64,000 nucleotides of DNA from an uncultured Alphaproteobacteria bacterium (GTDB lineage Bacteria; Pseudomonadota; Alphaproteobacteria; HIMB59; GCA-002718135): contig CACESS010000001.1 in assembly GCA_902562275.1 (NCBI GenBank), positions 1 to 64,000 of the forward strand, given 5' to 3'. The position numbers and the translations under genes are program-made. The first letter of the stretch is position 1. Every line of letters begins with the position of its first letter. This document shows, piece after piece, positions 45,091-54,201 of the stretch. A model generated the notes under the pieces. The model searched no databases and had not been told where the DNA came from. It was given only the letters and a program-made list of their open reading frames with translations.

Positions 45091-46377
45091 TTACTTACCA
45101 ATACAAAAATCACTAAATATTATATCTAAAATTTTCTCAATATCAAATTTTTGATTAATTCCATCAATATACATAATTGATCTTCTAACATTTTCAGCAG
45201 CAATATCTATTTCTTTTAAATCTAAACCCTTAAGTAGTAAAAGGGATTTCTTAAGGCTTTCCATATGTCTTTCACGTGAAAAGACTGGTCCAGAAATTGG
45301 TTTTTTCTTTAGTTTAGAAGATATGGCCTTAATAAGAGGCTCAATTCCATAACCAGATACTGATGAAATACTATGTACTCCAATAATTTTCCTTTTATTA
45401 GTATCATATTTTGATTTAACAAATATTTTTGATTTGATTTTACTGTAGTTTTTCTTTTCATTGTTTTTGAGAAAAACTATATTTAAATCAGACTTTTCAG
45501 CACTCTCTAAGGATCTTTCAATACCTATTTTTTCTATTAAATTCTTATATTTTCTTATTCCAGCAGTATCAATAAATGTGTATTTATCGCCTCGTATATC
45601 TAGCGTGGAGCTTACTAAATCTGTTGTGGTTCCTGGTATATTAGTAACTATAGAAACTTCTTTGTTATTAATATAATTAATAAAGGAAGATTTTCCTGTA
45701 TTTGGCTTTCCAATAATAGTTATTTTAAAACCACTATGTATTTGTTTAGATAAAGTTGATCTTTCGACAATATTTTCAATTTGTTTATATATGTTCTTAT
45801 TTTGTTCTTTTATATTTTTATATATTCCTTTAGGAAGGTCTTCGTCAGCAAAATCAATTATGGCTTCTATATCTGCTAGAAGTTTTTTTTGTTTATTTGA
45901 TATTTCATTAACTAATTTATCTAAATTTCCACTTAGATTACCAATGGCTATCTTTCTTTGATTTTCAGTTTCTGCATTAACTAAATCATTAATTGTTTCA
46001 GCTTCTAAAACACTGAGCTTATCATTCATCAGTGCTCTTTTTGTAAACTCTCCAGGCTCAGCAAGTCTCATCTGTTTTTTTAATAAGGTTTTAGTTATTT
46101 TGTTAATTATAGAAATACTTCCATGACAAGATATTTCCACCATATCCTCCCCTGTATAGCTTTTTGGTGATTTAAAAAAAGTTGTTAACGTTTGATCTAT
46201 AACGCTCTTACCGTCTATTAAATTGTTTAAAGAAGCAAAGTTTGTTTTAAATTTTTTTTTAGAAGATATTGATTTAATTTTTGTATGAGAGCCTTTTCCC
46301 GATACCCTAAAAACAGCTATACCTGATTTACCTCTTTGCGTAGCAAGGGCAAAAATTGTATCTTTTAAAGCTTTCAT
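45091..46377 (-). CDS. mnmE: tRNA modification GTPase MnmE (TrmE)
   Basis: 428 aa. It binds a folate-derived one-carbon unit and GTP and works with MnmG. The N-terminal domain ('IFALATQRGKSGIAVFRVSG') leads to the G domain: 'GKPNTGKSSF' near residue 222, 'IPGTTTDL' near 245 and 'DTAGIRK'. The C-terminal 'CIGK' (last four residues) is the catalytic Cys motif of the family. A second parS lies within its coding sequence. Confidence 0.95.
   Translation of the reverse strand: MKALKDTIFALATQRGKSGIAVFRVSGKGSHTKIKSISSKKKFKTNFASLNNLIDGKSVIDQTLTTFFKSPKSYTGEDMVEISCHGSISIINKITKTLLKKQMRLAEPGEFTKRALMNDKLSVLEAETINDLVNAETENQRKIAIGNLSGNLDKLVNEISNKQKKLLADIEAIIDFADEDLPKGIYKNIKEQNKNIYKQIENIVERSTLSKQIHSGFKITIIGKPNTGKSSFINYINNKEVSIVTNIPGTTTDLVSSTLDIRGDKYTFIDTAGIRKYKNLIEKIGIERSLESAEKSDLNIVFLKNNEKKNYSKIKSKIFVKSKYDTNKRKIIGVHSISSVSGYGIEPLIKAISSKLKKKPISGPVFSRERHMESLKKSLLLLKGLDLKEIDIAAENVRRSIMYIDGINQKFDIEKILDIIFSDFCIGK
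45270..45281. promoter_or_regulatory. parS site 2 (inside mnmE)
   Basis: A second exact TTTCACGTGAAA, 191 bp from the first and inside the mnmE frame. Two such 12-mers so close together next to parAB are very unlikely to be chance in this AT-rich DNA. Confidence 0.88.
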
Positions 46378-46482
46378 TTTTTGGGAATTAAACCCAAGAT
46401 GATGTTATGTAAATAAAAAAAATACTAGCGGTTAAGTTGCTAACTTGTTGTTTTAAATAATAAATGGTTTATTTTAAGTTAG

Positions 46483-47769
46483 GTGAGAAATATTTTAATT
46501 ATAACTTTCCTATTTTTTTCCCAAAAAGCATACGCAGATTTGAAAATCAATTATCCTTATCAAGTTTTTATACAATCTGATGAATTGATTAAAAATATAA
46601 AATTTTATCAATCTTCAAAATATCCTTTTATATGTGATCAAGATGATGATGATTTCGATAATGATGTGGTCTCAATTAAAAACAAAGCGTTTAAAGAATC
46701 ATTAAAGTTGTCTTTTAACAAAACGTTTACTGATTGGGATACCATGGATGAGTTTTCATCAAAAATGGTGGAGTTTTCGTTAGCAACCTGCAAGACAATG
46801 TTGTTTGGGTCTGATGCAGAAAAAGAAGAATTATTAAACTTTATAATTGAAATTTCAAAACTAGAAAAATTTTATTCAATTACTCCTGAATGGGTTATGG
46901 ATCATAGTGGGCCATTTTGGTTTGCAAGACACGTTCCTCCTGTTTTATTTGCCTGGAGTTATGTTAGAGATATAGCCAATGAAAAACAACAAAAGCAAAT
47001 TAATAAATGGATTGAGAATTTATATGACAAGCTAATTGTTGATGACAACTGCCTTGAGTGGAAAGCAGGTTCGTGTTTTGCGAACCACGCATACAATGTT
47101 CGTAATGCACTAATAGCTATGGCAATTATGTTGAATGATGAAGAAAAGTTTAATTATAATGTAGATGCTTTTTTTAAAGTATTAAAAATAAATATTAGAA
47201 AAGATGGTCTTTTAGAGAATGAATTAAGAAGAGGGCATTGCAGTTCTCATTATCATATGTTTGCTTTTGGTGCGATCTTTGGCATTTTACAAAATCTAAA
47301 AACCCAAGGGTATGACTACTACAACAAAGAGTTATATAATGGTTTTGAAATTAAAGATATTCTGGACGCAGCAATAAACAAATTTCTCATTTATCCAAAA
47401 AAATATTTAGCTACTATCAAAGATCCTTATGCCATTACAACATGTCCTACAAAAGGTCAGGTATTTGTATATGAGTTTGAGCAAACAGATTTTTTTGCTA
47501 CTGCTCACTATGGGTTTGTGTCTTTGTTTCAAAGTAATGTTGAGGGATCAGAAAAAATTGACTTTTCAAATATCAAAAAATTACAAATTACATGGGATAA
47601 AAAACTTGGTAACGACCCAAAGTATTTTTATGAAGATTATAACGAAAATGGAAAAGAAGACTCATTATATTACAATGTCTATGATGTTACAAAAGGTATG
47701 TATTATCACTCTTGGGGAAACGCGGTGTATGGTGGTAACCCAATATTACTTTCTAAAATAAATTTTTAA
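46483..47769 (+). CDS. Alginate-lyase-like periplasmic protein
   Basis: 428 aa with a GTG start and a signal peptide of about 18 residues ending 'KAYA'. The all-helical toroid signature of PL5-type alginate lyases is suggested by 'WKAGSCFANHAYNVRNALIAMA' (split), with the catalytic N-H-x-Y region, and 'LLENELRRGHCSSHYHMFA', which matches the family's L-x-x-E-x-x-R-G-x-x-x-x-x-Y-H block. It would cut uronate polysaccharides in the periplasm. Identity to known lyases looks modest, so the substrate is uncertain. It is convergent with the FG-GAP gene, 7 bp apart. Confidence 0.65.
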   Translation: MRNILIITFLFFSQKAYADLKINYPYQVFIQSDELIKNIKFYQSSKYPFICDQDDDDFDNDVVSIKNKAFKESLKLSFNKTFTDWDTMDEFSSKMVEFSLATCKTMLFGSDAEKEELLNFIIEISKLEKFYSITPEWVMDHSGPFWFARHVPPVLFAWSYVRDIANEKQQKQINKWIENLYDKLIVDDNCLEWKAGSCFANHAYNVRNALIAMAIMLNDEEKFNYNVDAFFKVLKINIRKDGLLENELRRGHCSSHYHMFAFGAIFGILQNLKTQGYDYYNKELYNGFEIKDILDAAINKFLIYPKKYLATIKDPYAITTCPTKGQVFVYEFEQTDFFATAHYGFVSLFQSNVEGSEKIDFSNIKKLQITWDKKLGNDPKYFYEDYNENGKEDSLYYNVYDVTKGMYYHSWGNAVYGGNPILLSKINF

Positions 47770-47776
47770 TATTAAT

Positions 47777-49216
47777 TTATTCTAACCAATCAACCCACTT
47801 ATTAACCTGTTCTGGTTTTAAAATATCAAACTGCATGTTTCCTTTGTTAAGCAGAAAAATGTTTGCACTTCTTATGTCTTGAACCATTGCTGAACACATG
47901 GCGTCCATCAAGCCGTCGCTATTAACATCAATAAGAATGCTTTTATTGCAGTAGGTGTTCCAAGGGTGTGAGTGCTCATCTTTTACCATCGAACCCCATT
48001 CTTTTGGATCTTGCCATTCATCAAGTGGTTTTAGGCGGATGTTGTTGTCAGAAAGCTTTAACTTTCCGTTTATATTTTCATAAGCTACCCAAGAGGATCC
48101 TGAATAATAAGGGCCAACAACGGAGCTTATAATATCAACGTCTCCATCGTTATCAAAATCAAAAGATGTCATTTCTGCAACAGTTGAGAAAATAAAATTG
48201 CCGTCTTTAGCTGGTTTAAGTTTTTGGGCAATTTTAAATTTTCCTGTTCCATCGCCGTGCATTAATATTGTTTTTTGTACAGATTTATCAGACCATTTTT
48301 GAGGAGAGTATTTGGTATATTTAGGATTATAGAAATTGTGTGAAGATACGATATCTAAAAAACCATCATTATTAAAATCACCTGTTGTTATAGATTGATC
48401 AGCATGTTTAGTGCATAAAAGAGCGTTGAAGTTTCCCTCTCCATCATTAAAATGGCATACTGTGCTATTAAATTCAGTAGTGATAATATCGACATCACCG
48501 TCATTGTCTATGTCTCCAGCATCAGACCCGTGAGAAAATCCTAGATAAAGATTGTGTTCTTTATCTGTCAGGTAACCTGTGTGTTTTGATTTTACCCAGC
48601 TAAAAGATTTTTCAGAAACAAGAACATGGTTTGGGCTTTCATAACTAAAATTTCCATCTATTAATTGAACTGAGGCATTTGGATGGAATATGTCATCAAT
48701 GTTATCACCATTGAAATCATCGACAATCATTCTTTGAAGAGAGCTTGCATAACCCGCTTCGTTTGATCCATTATAGTTAAAGAAATTGGGGTTTTTTATT
48801 TTGTTGAATGTAAAACCACTTGTTATTAGATATGGCAAAACAGGGTTATAAAGGGCATTTCCGTTGGCACAACCTTGCCTACCTTCTGATTGAGTATAGT
48901 TTCCAATAGTGCCTCCAGTACCACATCTATGTCCTATGCCAAAACCAAGAAAATCTAGTCTATTATCTCCATTCCAGTCACCAAAAGCTGATCCAGATTT
49001 GTAAAAAATTCCTTTATCTTGGTTAATATTTTTTTTAAACCATGAATTACTAGGCAAAACATACTTACCGTTTTTATTCTTAAGTGTTTCGTCTATGAAG
49101 TTTCCTGAAAGGGTAATACCCAGTTTATATGCGCTTTCTCTAAATTGATTCGCTTGAGTGTTTAAGGAAAAAAATAGAATTAAAAATAGAATGGTTAAAA
49201 TTTTTTTTGAAAACAC
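47777..49216 (-). CDS. Secreted FG-GAP/VCBS-repeat protein
   Basis: 479 aa. After a signal peptide of about 22 residues the protein has at least five calcium-loop repeats of the form D-x-(D/N)-x-D-(G)-x-x-D: 'DWNGDNRLDF', 'DFNGDNIDDI', 'DIDNDGDVDI', 'DFNNDGFLDI', 'DFDNDGDVDI' and 'DVNSDGLMDA'. These form a beta-propeller like integrin heads. Several cysteines may be disulphide-bonded. It is exported; binding to a glycan or a surface is plausible. It and the convergent lyase-like gene sit between rho and mnmE. Confidence 0.75.
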   Translation of the reverse strand: MFSKKILTILFLILFFSLNTQANQFRESAYKLGITLSGNFIDETLKNKNGKYVLPSNSWFKKNINQDKGIFYKSGSAFGDWNGDNRLDFLGFGIGHRCGTGGTIGNYTQSEGRQGCANGNALYNPVLPYLITSGFTFNKIKNPNFFNYNGSNEAGYASSLQRMIVDDFNGDNIDDIFHPNASVQLIDGNFSYESPNHVLVSEKSFSWVKSKHTGYLTDKEHNLYLGFSHGSDAGDIDNDGDVDIITTEFNSTVCHFNDGEGNFNALLCTKHADQSITTGDFNNDGFLDIVSSHNFYNPKYTKYSPQKWSDKSVQKTILMHGDGTGKFKIAQKLKPAKDGNFIFSTVAEMTSFDFDNDGDVDIISSVVGPYYSGSSWVAYENINGKLKLSDNNIRLKPLDEWQDPKEWGSMVKDEHSHPWNTYCNKSILIDVNSDGLMDAMCSAMVQDIRSANIFLLNKGNMQFDILKPEQVNKWVDWLE

Positions 49217-49264
49217 ATTTTATTCTATTTGAAAAAAAAAAAAATGAAAATAGAAATTTTAAAT

Positions 49265-50521
49265 TTATTTAGTTCCCATGCTCTGGAAGAAGTCGTTGTT
49301 AGTTTTTGTATTTTTCATTTTATCTAACAAGAACTCCATAGCTTCTGTACTTCCCATTGGGGCTAGTATTTTTCTTAAAATAAAGATTTTACCAAGCTCG
49401 TCTTTATCAAGTAATAATTCTTCTTTTCTTGTTCCTGACTTACCAATATCAAAAGCTGGATAGGTTCTTTTTTGACTTAGTTTTCTATCTAGAACCATTT
49501 CACTATTACCAGTACCTTTAAATTCTTCAAATATAACTTCATCCATTCTACTTCCTGTATCTATTAAAGCAGTAGCAATAATTGTGAGTGATCCACCTTT
49601 TTCAACGTTTCTTGCAGCTCCGAAAAACCTTTTTGGTCTTTGCAATGCATTAGCGTCAACACCACCTGTTAATACCTTTCCACTAGATGGAACAACAGTA
49701 TTGTATGCTCTTCCAAGTCTGGTGATTGAATCAAGAAGAATTACAACATCTTGTTTATATTCAACCAGTCTTTTAGCTTTTTCAATTACCATTTCAGCAA
49801 CCTGAACGTGGCGTGAAGCAGGTTCGTCAAAAGTTGAACTAATTACCTCACCCTTAACTGATCTTTGCATGTCTGTAACTTCTTCTGGTCTTTCATCAAT
49901 TAGCAGAACAATCAGTTTAGCGTCTGGACTATTAGCAGTTATAGCATTAGCAATTTTTTGCATTATTATTGTTTTACCAGTGAAAGGTTGTGCAACAATT
50001 AATTGTCTTTGTCCTTTTCCAAGAGGAGCAATAATATCAATTATTCTTTCTGTGTTATCCGGCATAGGTTTTTCTTGTTCAAGTTTAAATCTAGCTTCAG
50101 GATACAATGGTGTTAAATCTTCAAAATTAACCCTATTCTTAACTAATTCAGTTTCTTGACCGTTAATTTTGTTAATTTTAGTTATAGCAAAATATCTTTC
50201 ACCTTGTTTTGGAGATCTAATTTCTCCTTCTACGCTATCACCTGTTCTTAAACTAAATTTTTTAATTTGTGATGGAGAAATATAGATATCATCTGGGCCT
50301 GGAAGATAATTTGACTCTGAAGACCTTAAAAAACCGAAGCCATCTTGCATGATTTCAATAACCCCTAAACCAGTAATAATCTCACCTTCTTCAGCAATCG
50401 TTTTTAAGATTGAAAACATCAAATCTTGCTTTCTAAGAGATGAAGGGTTTTCTATGCCAAGCTTATCTGCTTGTTTTAAAAGTTCTTGGGGTTCTTTTCC
50501 TTTTAATTCCTGTAAATTCAT
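49265..50521 (-). CDS. rho: Transcription termination factor Rho
   Basis: 418 aa. The N-terminal helical part leads to the RNA-binding CSD ('[20 protein letters not shown]' region), then Walker A '[11 protein letters not shown]' near residue 180 and Walker B '[16 protein letters not shown]' near 262. All hexamer-motor motifs are intact. It is the last leftward gene before the candidate origin and is read away from it. Confidence 0.96.
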   Translation of the reverse strand: MNLQELKGKEPQELLKQADKLGIENPSSLRKQDLMFSILKTIAEEGEIITGLGVIEIMQDGFGFLRSSESNYLPGPDDIYISPSQIKKFSLRTGDSVEGEIRSPKQGERYFAITKINKINGQETELVKNRVNFEDLTPLYPEARFKLEQEKPMPDNTERIIDIIAPLGKGQRQLIVAQPFTGKTIIMQKIANAITANSPDAKLIVLLIDERPEEVTDMQRSVKGEVISSTFDEPASRHVQVAEMVIEKAKRLVEYKQDVVILLDSITRLGRAYNTVVPSSGKVLTGGVDANALQRPKRFFGAARNVEKGGSLTIIATALIDTGSRMDEVIFEEFKGTGNSEMVLDRKLSQKRTYPAFDIGKSGTRKEELLLDKDELGKIFILRKILAPMGSTEAMEFLLDKMKNTKTNNDFFQSMGTK

Positions 50522-50943
50522 AATGTTGTTGGGGTAGTATAGAAATGAAATATTTTAATAATCAAAATTGAAGTTAATGTCAAAATAATAATAAATATAT
50601 AATTTATATATTTAATTGTAGTATTAGTTGTAAGGTTAAAAAGCTTAATTACTGCTTTATTATCGCATCATTCTTTATTTACCAACATATGAATAACAAC
50701 CCTAACAAATATGTTAACTTAAACAATATTGAAAAAAAATTATTATTTTTAAATAATTTGCAGTTCAGTAAATTTCTAATAACTTGTTATTAATTTTGTA
50801 TAATAAATATATTAACACCCACCCTATAATATTCAGACAAGTTATTAAGTTGTTAACAACACATTTTTAAAACAAAAGAACTATTTCTTAAATTCAAATT
50901 ATATTTAATAGTGTTTATAACTATAATTTTTATTAACACACTT
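50522..50943. other. Candidate chromosomal replication origin (oriC)
   Basis: 420 bp without a gene between rho (minus) and maf (plus), divergently read. It is extremely AT-rich, including a 40-bp run of only A/T-type bases near 50581-50620 that could unwind. Several DnaA-box-like words are seen: TTATGCACC at 50942, TTATAAACA on the minus strand near 50914-50922, and repeated TTAACA-type words near 50714, 50810, 50852 and 50932. rho-mnmE-mnmG-rsmG-parAB on one side and maf-aroE-coaE-dnaQ on the other is the usual alphaproteobacterial origin neighbourhood, with parS 5.4-5.8 kb away. Inference only. Confidence 0.5.
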
Positions 50944-51534
50944 ATGCACCAAAAATTTATATTAGCCAGTTCAAGCAAATCTCGATACAAAATATTAAAA
51001 AATGCAGGATTAAATTTCACACAAAAAAAACCAAATTGCAACGAAGAGGATATTAAAAAAACTATTAATAGAAAAACAAAACCTGAGATTTTTGCAAAAA
51101 AACTTTCTTACGAAAAAGCAAGAAGTGTAAGCAGACAAAAACCGTATGCTAACAAAATTGTTTTAGGCTGTGATACCGTCATTTACCATAATGGAAAAAT
51201 TTTAGATAAAGTAAACTCTATTGAGAAAGCCCGAAAAAAAATCAAGTCTCTATCAGGAAAGACACACTTAATAGTATCTGGCTTAACTATTTGTTTGAAT
51301 GGTTCTAAAGTTTGGGAAAATTACGAAAAAACTCATGTTAAAATAAGGAAGCTTAATAACAGTGAAATAAAAACATACTTAAAAAAAACAGGTAAACAAA
51401 TACTAAGCTCCGTAGGGTGTTATCAAATAGAAAGTTTAGGGCCAAATATTATTGAGAGCATAAAAGGAGATTATTTTAATGTTATGGGACTGCCTTTATT
51501 TAATTTGCTAGATTATTTATATTCAAAAAAATGA
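50944..51534 (+). CDS. maf: Maf-type nucleotide pyrophosphatase
   Basis: 196 aa from the ATG at 50944; an upstream in-frame start at 50911 would add an unlikely hydrophobic leader. 'FILASSSKSRYKILKNAGL' is the family's opening, 'LGCDTVIYHNGKILDK' and 'VGCYQIESLG' follow. Maf proteins hydrolyse modified or canonical NTPs. The start overlaps a DnaA-box-like word. Its last codon overlaps aroE by 4 bp. Confidence 0.9.
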   Translation: MHQKFILASSSKSRYKILKNAGLNFTQKKPNCNEEDIKKTINRKTKPEIFAKKLSYEKARSVSRQKPYANKIVLGCDTVIYHNGKILDKVNSIEKARKKIKSLSGKTHLIVSGLTICLNGSKVWENYEKTHVKIRKLNNSEIKTYLKKTGKQILSSVGCYQIESLGPNIIESIKGDYFNVMGLPLFNLLDYLYSKK

Positions 51535-52313
51535 AAAAACTTTACGTAGTTGGGAACAAGGTATCTAAAAGTCTTTCGCCAACAATATTTAACTATTGGT
51601 TTAAAAAATATAACATTAAAGCAAGTTATGGATATTTAGAGCTTACAGAAAAAAACTTTCATAGAAAAATAAGAGAGGTTTTGGAAAAAAAAGATACGCT
51701 TGGTCTAAATGTAACCATCCCATTTAAAAACAAAATTATCAAACACCTTGGCAAAATAGACACTCATGCAAAAAAAATTGGCGCTGTGAACTGTGTAACA
51801 AATAAAAAAACTATAAATGGAACCAATACTGATTGGACAGGATATTACAAAACTCTACCAAATATAAAAAAAACCAAAAACAGAAAGGTTATTATTCTAG
51901 GTTATGGAGGCGCATCACACGCCATTCATTATGTTTTAAAGAAGAGGGGGTTTAAGGACATTTTAATTTTCAATAGATCTAAGAAAAAAATTAAGTATTC
52001 AAAAAACGTTGAGTATACAAAAAAATATAGTGATCTTGAAACACACCTTGAAGGAGTTTTTTTAATAATTAATACTACACCAATAAACCCTATGTTGAAA
52101 AAACACTTAAAACTTATCACCAAATCTACAATTGTAAGCGACATTGTTTACAGCCCAAAAAACACTCCATTTCTCAAACAGTTTCCAAAGAATAAAAAGA
52201 TTTATGGAATATCAATGCTGATAGAACAAGCCAAACCCTGTTTTAAAATGTGGTTTGGTAAAAACCCATCTATAGATGGAAAAATGCTTAACGCTATTTA
52301 TAAAAAAATTTAA
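51531..52313 (+). CDS. aroE: Shikimate dehydrogenase
   Basis: 260 aa. It reduces 3-dehydroshikimate with NADPH on the way to aromatic amino acids. 'KSLSPTIFNYWF' and 'NVTIPFKNKI' (catalytic Lys) bind shikimate, 'NGTNTDWTGY' holds the catalytic Asp, 'LGYGGASHAIHYVL' binds the nucleotide, and 'EQAKPCFKMWFG' closes the site. It overlaps coaE by one base. Confidence 0.93.
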   Translation: MKKLYVVGNKVSKSLSPTIFNYWFKKYNIKASYGYLELTEKNFHRKIREVLEKKDTLGLNVTIPFKNKIIKHLGKIDTHAKKIGAVNCVTNKKTINGTNTDWTGYYKTLPNIKKTKNRKVIILGYGGASHAIHYVLKKRGFKDILIFNRSKKKIKYSKNVEYTKKYSDLETHLEGVFLIINTTPINPMLKKHLKLITKSTIVSDIVYSPKNTPFLKQFPKNKKIYGISMLIEQAKPCFKMWFGKNPSIDGKMLNAIYKKI

Positions 52314-52903
52314 TGACAAAAACTATAGCAATAACAGGCGGCATAGGATCGGGCAAATCCACCTTTTGTAGTAAATTAAAAGAAAAAGGTTTTAAAATTC
52401 ACAGCTCAGATGAGCAGGTGGCCAAAATATATAAAAACCCTGAAAAAAAATTTGTTACTTATTTACGCACCATAGGTTTGTCTAAGTCCATTTCAAAAAA
52501 AAACATAGATAAAAAAATTATATCAAAGATTGTTTTTGAAAATAAACAGATAAGAAAAAAGCTCGAGTTATACATATTTAAAATAGTTAGAAAAAAGAGG
52601 TCTGATTTTATAAAAAAAGAAAAACAAAAAAAAACAAAATTAATTTTTATTGATATACCACTATTGTTTGAAAACAATTTAGAAAAACAGTTTAACAAAG
52701 TAATATCGATAATAGCTTCCAAAAGGGTAAGATTAAAAAGATTAAAAAAAACGAGAAAAATGACCGAAAACCAATTTAAGAATATAGTCCGATCTCAAAC
52801 ATCAGATGTTATAAGAAAAAAGAAATCTGATTATGTTATTTATAACAACTCGACATTAAAGGATTATAAAATTAAGATTAATAAGCTAATAAGTAAACTT
52901 TAG
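52313..52903 (+). CDS. coaE: Dephospho-CoA kinase
   Basis: 196 aa. It makes CoA from dephospho-CoA. The P-loop is 'ITGGIGSGKSTFCSKL' (residues 6-21), 'SSDEQVAKIY' near 31 and 'FIDIPLLFENNLEKQ' near 107 match the family. Lysine content is very high, as elsewhere in this genome. It is in the conserved aroE-coaE-dnaQ run. Confidence 0.93.
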   Translation: MTKTIAITGGIGSGKSTFCSKLKEKGFKIHSSDEQVAKIYKNPEKKFVTYLRTIGLSKSISKKNIDKKIISKIVFENKQIRKKLELYIFKIVRKKRSDFIKKEKQKKTKLIFIDIPLLFENNLEKQFNKVISIIASKRVRLKRLKKTRKMTENQFKNIVRSQTSDVIRKKKSDYVIYNNSTLKDYKIKINKLISKL

Positions 52904-52911
52904 TTAAAACA

Positions 52912-53586
52912 ATGAGAGAAATAGTAATTGATACAGAAACCACAGGCCTTGATTATAAGACCGGTGACAGAATAATAGAAGTTGGTTGTGTGGAACTCAA
53001 AAACTATATTCCTACAGGAAACACGCTCCAATTTTATTGCAAACCAGATAGAAGTATAAGCGAAGGGGCAAAAAACATTGTGGGTCTTTCAGACGATTTT
53101 CTTAATCAACAAAAACCATTTGAAGAAAACCATAAGGAGCTCTTAAATTTTTTGAAAAACGACACATTGATAATTCACAATGCGTCATTTGATTTAGGTT
53201 TTATAAATAATGAGTTGTCAATCTTAGGATTACCTCATTTAGATAATCCTGTAGTTGATACAGTTTCTCTTGCAAGAGAAGTTCTAAATACAAGAATACT
53301 TAACCTCGACTATTTGTGTAGAAGATTTAACATTGATTTATCAGATAGATCATTTCACGGAGCCTTACTTGACTCCCAACTTCTAGCCGCAGTTTATTTA
53401 GAGTTAAGAGGTGGCAAGCAATTTTCTATGGAGCTGAATTCAAACATTAACGAAAAAAACACACAAATTAACAACAAAAACGAAACAAAAACCAAAATAA
53501 TAGAAGTTAATAGAGAGGATTACCTTGCCCATAAAGAAATGTTAAAAAAATTAAAAAACCCCCTTTGGAAAAAATTTAACTATTAA
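52912..53586 (+). CDS. dnaQ: DNA polymerase III epsilon subunit (3'-5' proofreading exonuclease)
   Basis: 224 aa. The DEDDh exonuclease motifs are all visible: 'VIDTETTGLD' (Exo I, residues 5-14), 'LIIHNASFDLGFIN' (Exo II) and 'SFHGALLDSQLLAAVY' (Exo III, with the active His and Asp). It proofreads DNA replication. The C-terminal part with the alpha-binding tail is charged and short. Confidence 0.95.
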   Translation: MREIVIDTETTGLDYKTGDRIIEVGCVELKNYIPTGNTLQFYCKPDRSISEGAKNIVGLSDDFLNQQKPFEENHKELLNFLKNDTLIIHNASFDLGFINNELSILGLPHLDNPVVDTVSLAREVLNTRILNLDYLCRRFNIDLSDRSFHGALLDSQLLAAVYLELRGGKQFSMELNSNINEKNTQINNKNETKTKIIEVNREDYLAHKEMLKKLKNPLWKKFNY

Positions 53587-53616
53587 TATTTAAAAAAGTT
53601 ATTATATTAAAATTAA

Positions 53617-54198
53617 ATGATTTACGGCGACCTTCAATTTTTTGATATTCTAATTTTTGCAGCTATTGCTGGATTTATTATTTATAGACTGAGGAGTGTT
53701 CTAGGGAAAAGAACAGGATTTCAAAAAAATATTTCAGAGCCAAAACCTCAAGAAACCAAAAAACAAGAAGATGTTCAAAAAATACCAACACTAATGGATA
53801 ATGAGACAAAGCTTGAGGCCATATATAAAAAAGTAAATAATTTTAATCACAGAGAGTTTCTTGATGGTGCCAAGAAAGCTTTTGAAATTATAATTTCATC
53901 TTTCAACAATGGTGATAAAAAAACACTGAAAAACCTTGTGTCTAAAAATGTTTATTCTGCTTTTGAAAAAGCGATTGATGAAAAAACAAACAATCCTGAA
54001 TCACAATTTTATTCACTTATTGTAGAGGGCATCGCAGATGCAAAAGTAGAAAATGACACAATATCAATATCGGTCAATTTTATTAGTGAACAGATGTTAA
54101 ATAATGATGAGGGTTCTATTGTTAAAAATAAAGACACCTGGACTTTTGAAAAACCAGCAAATTCTTCTAGTCCTATATGGATATTAACTCAAACTTAA
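53617..54198 (+). CDS. Tim44-like domain protein
   Basis: 193 aa. One membrane segment near residues 8-25 anchors a cytosolic or periplasmic Tim44-like domain (about residues 65-193), with 'FLDGAKKAFEIIISSFNNGD' and 'LKNLVSKNVYSAF' segments. In alphaproteobacteria these (TimA) proteins are conserved between secB/fxsA and mltA; a role in membrane protein handling is inferred from mitochondrial Tim44. It is followed after 3 bp by the lysozyme gene. Confidence 0.85.
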   Translation: MIYGDLQFFDILIFAAIAGFIIYRLRSVLGKRTGFQKNISEPKPQETKKQEDVQKIPTLMDNETKLEAIYKKVNNFNHREFLDGAKKAFEIIISSFNNGDKKTLKNLVSKNVYSAFEKAIDEKTNNPESQFYSLIVEGIADAKVENDTISISVNFISEQMLNNDEGSIVKNKDTWTFEKPANSSSPIWILTQT

Positions 54199-54201
54199 TA
54201 T

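Noticed and set aside
46381-46400. Inverted repeat TTGGG/CCCAA just before mnmE
   Set aside because: The stem is only 5 bp and AT-rich around; too weak to call a terminator or operator.
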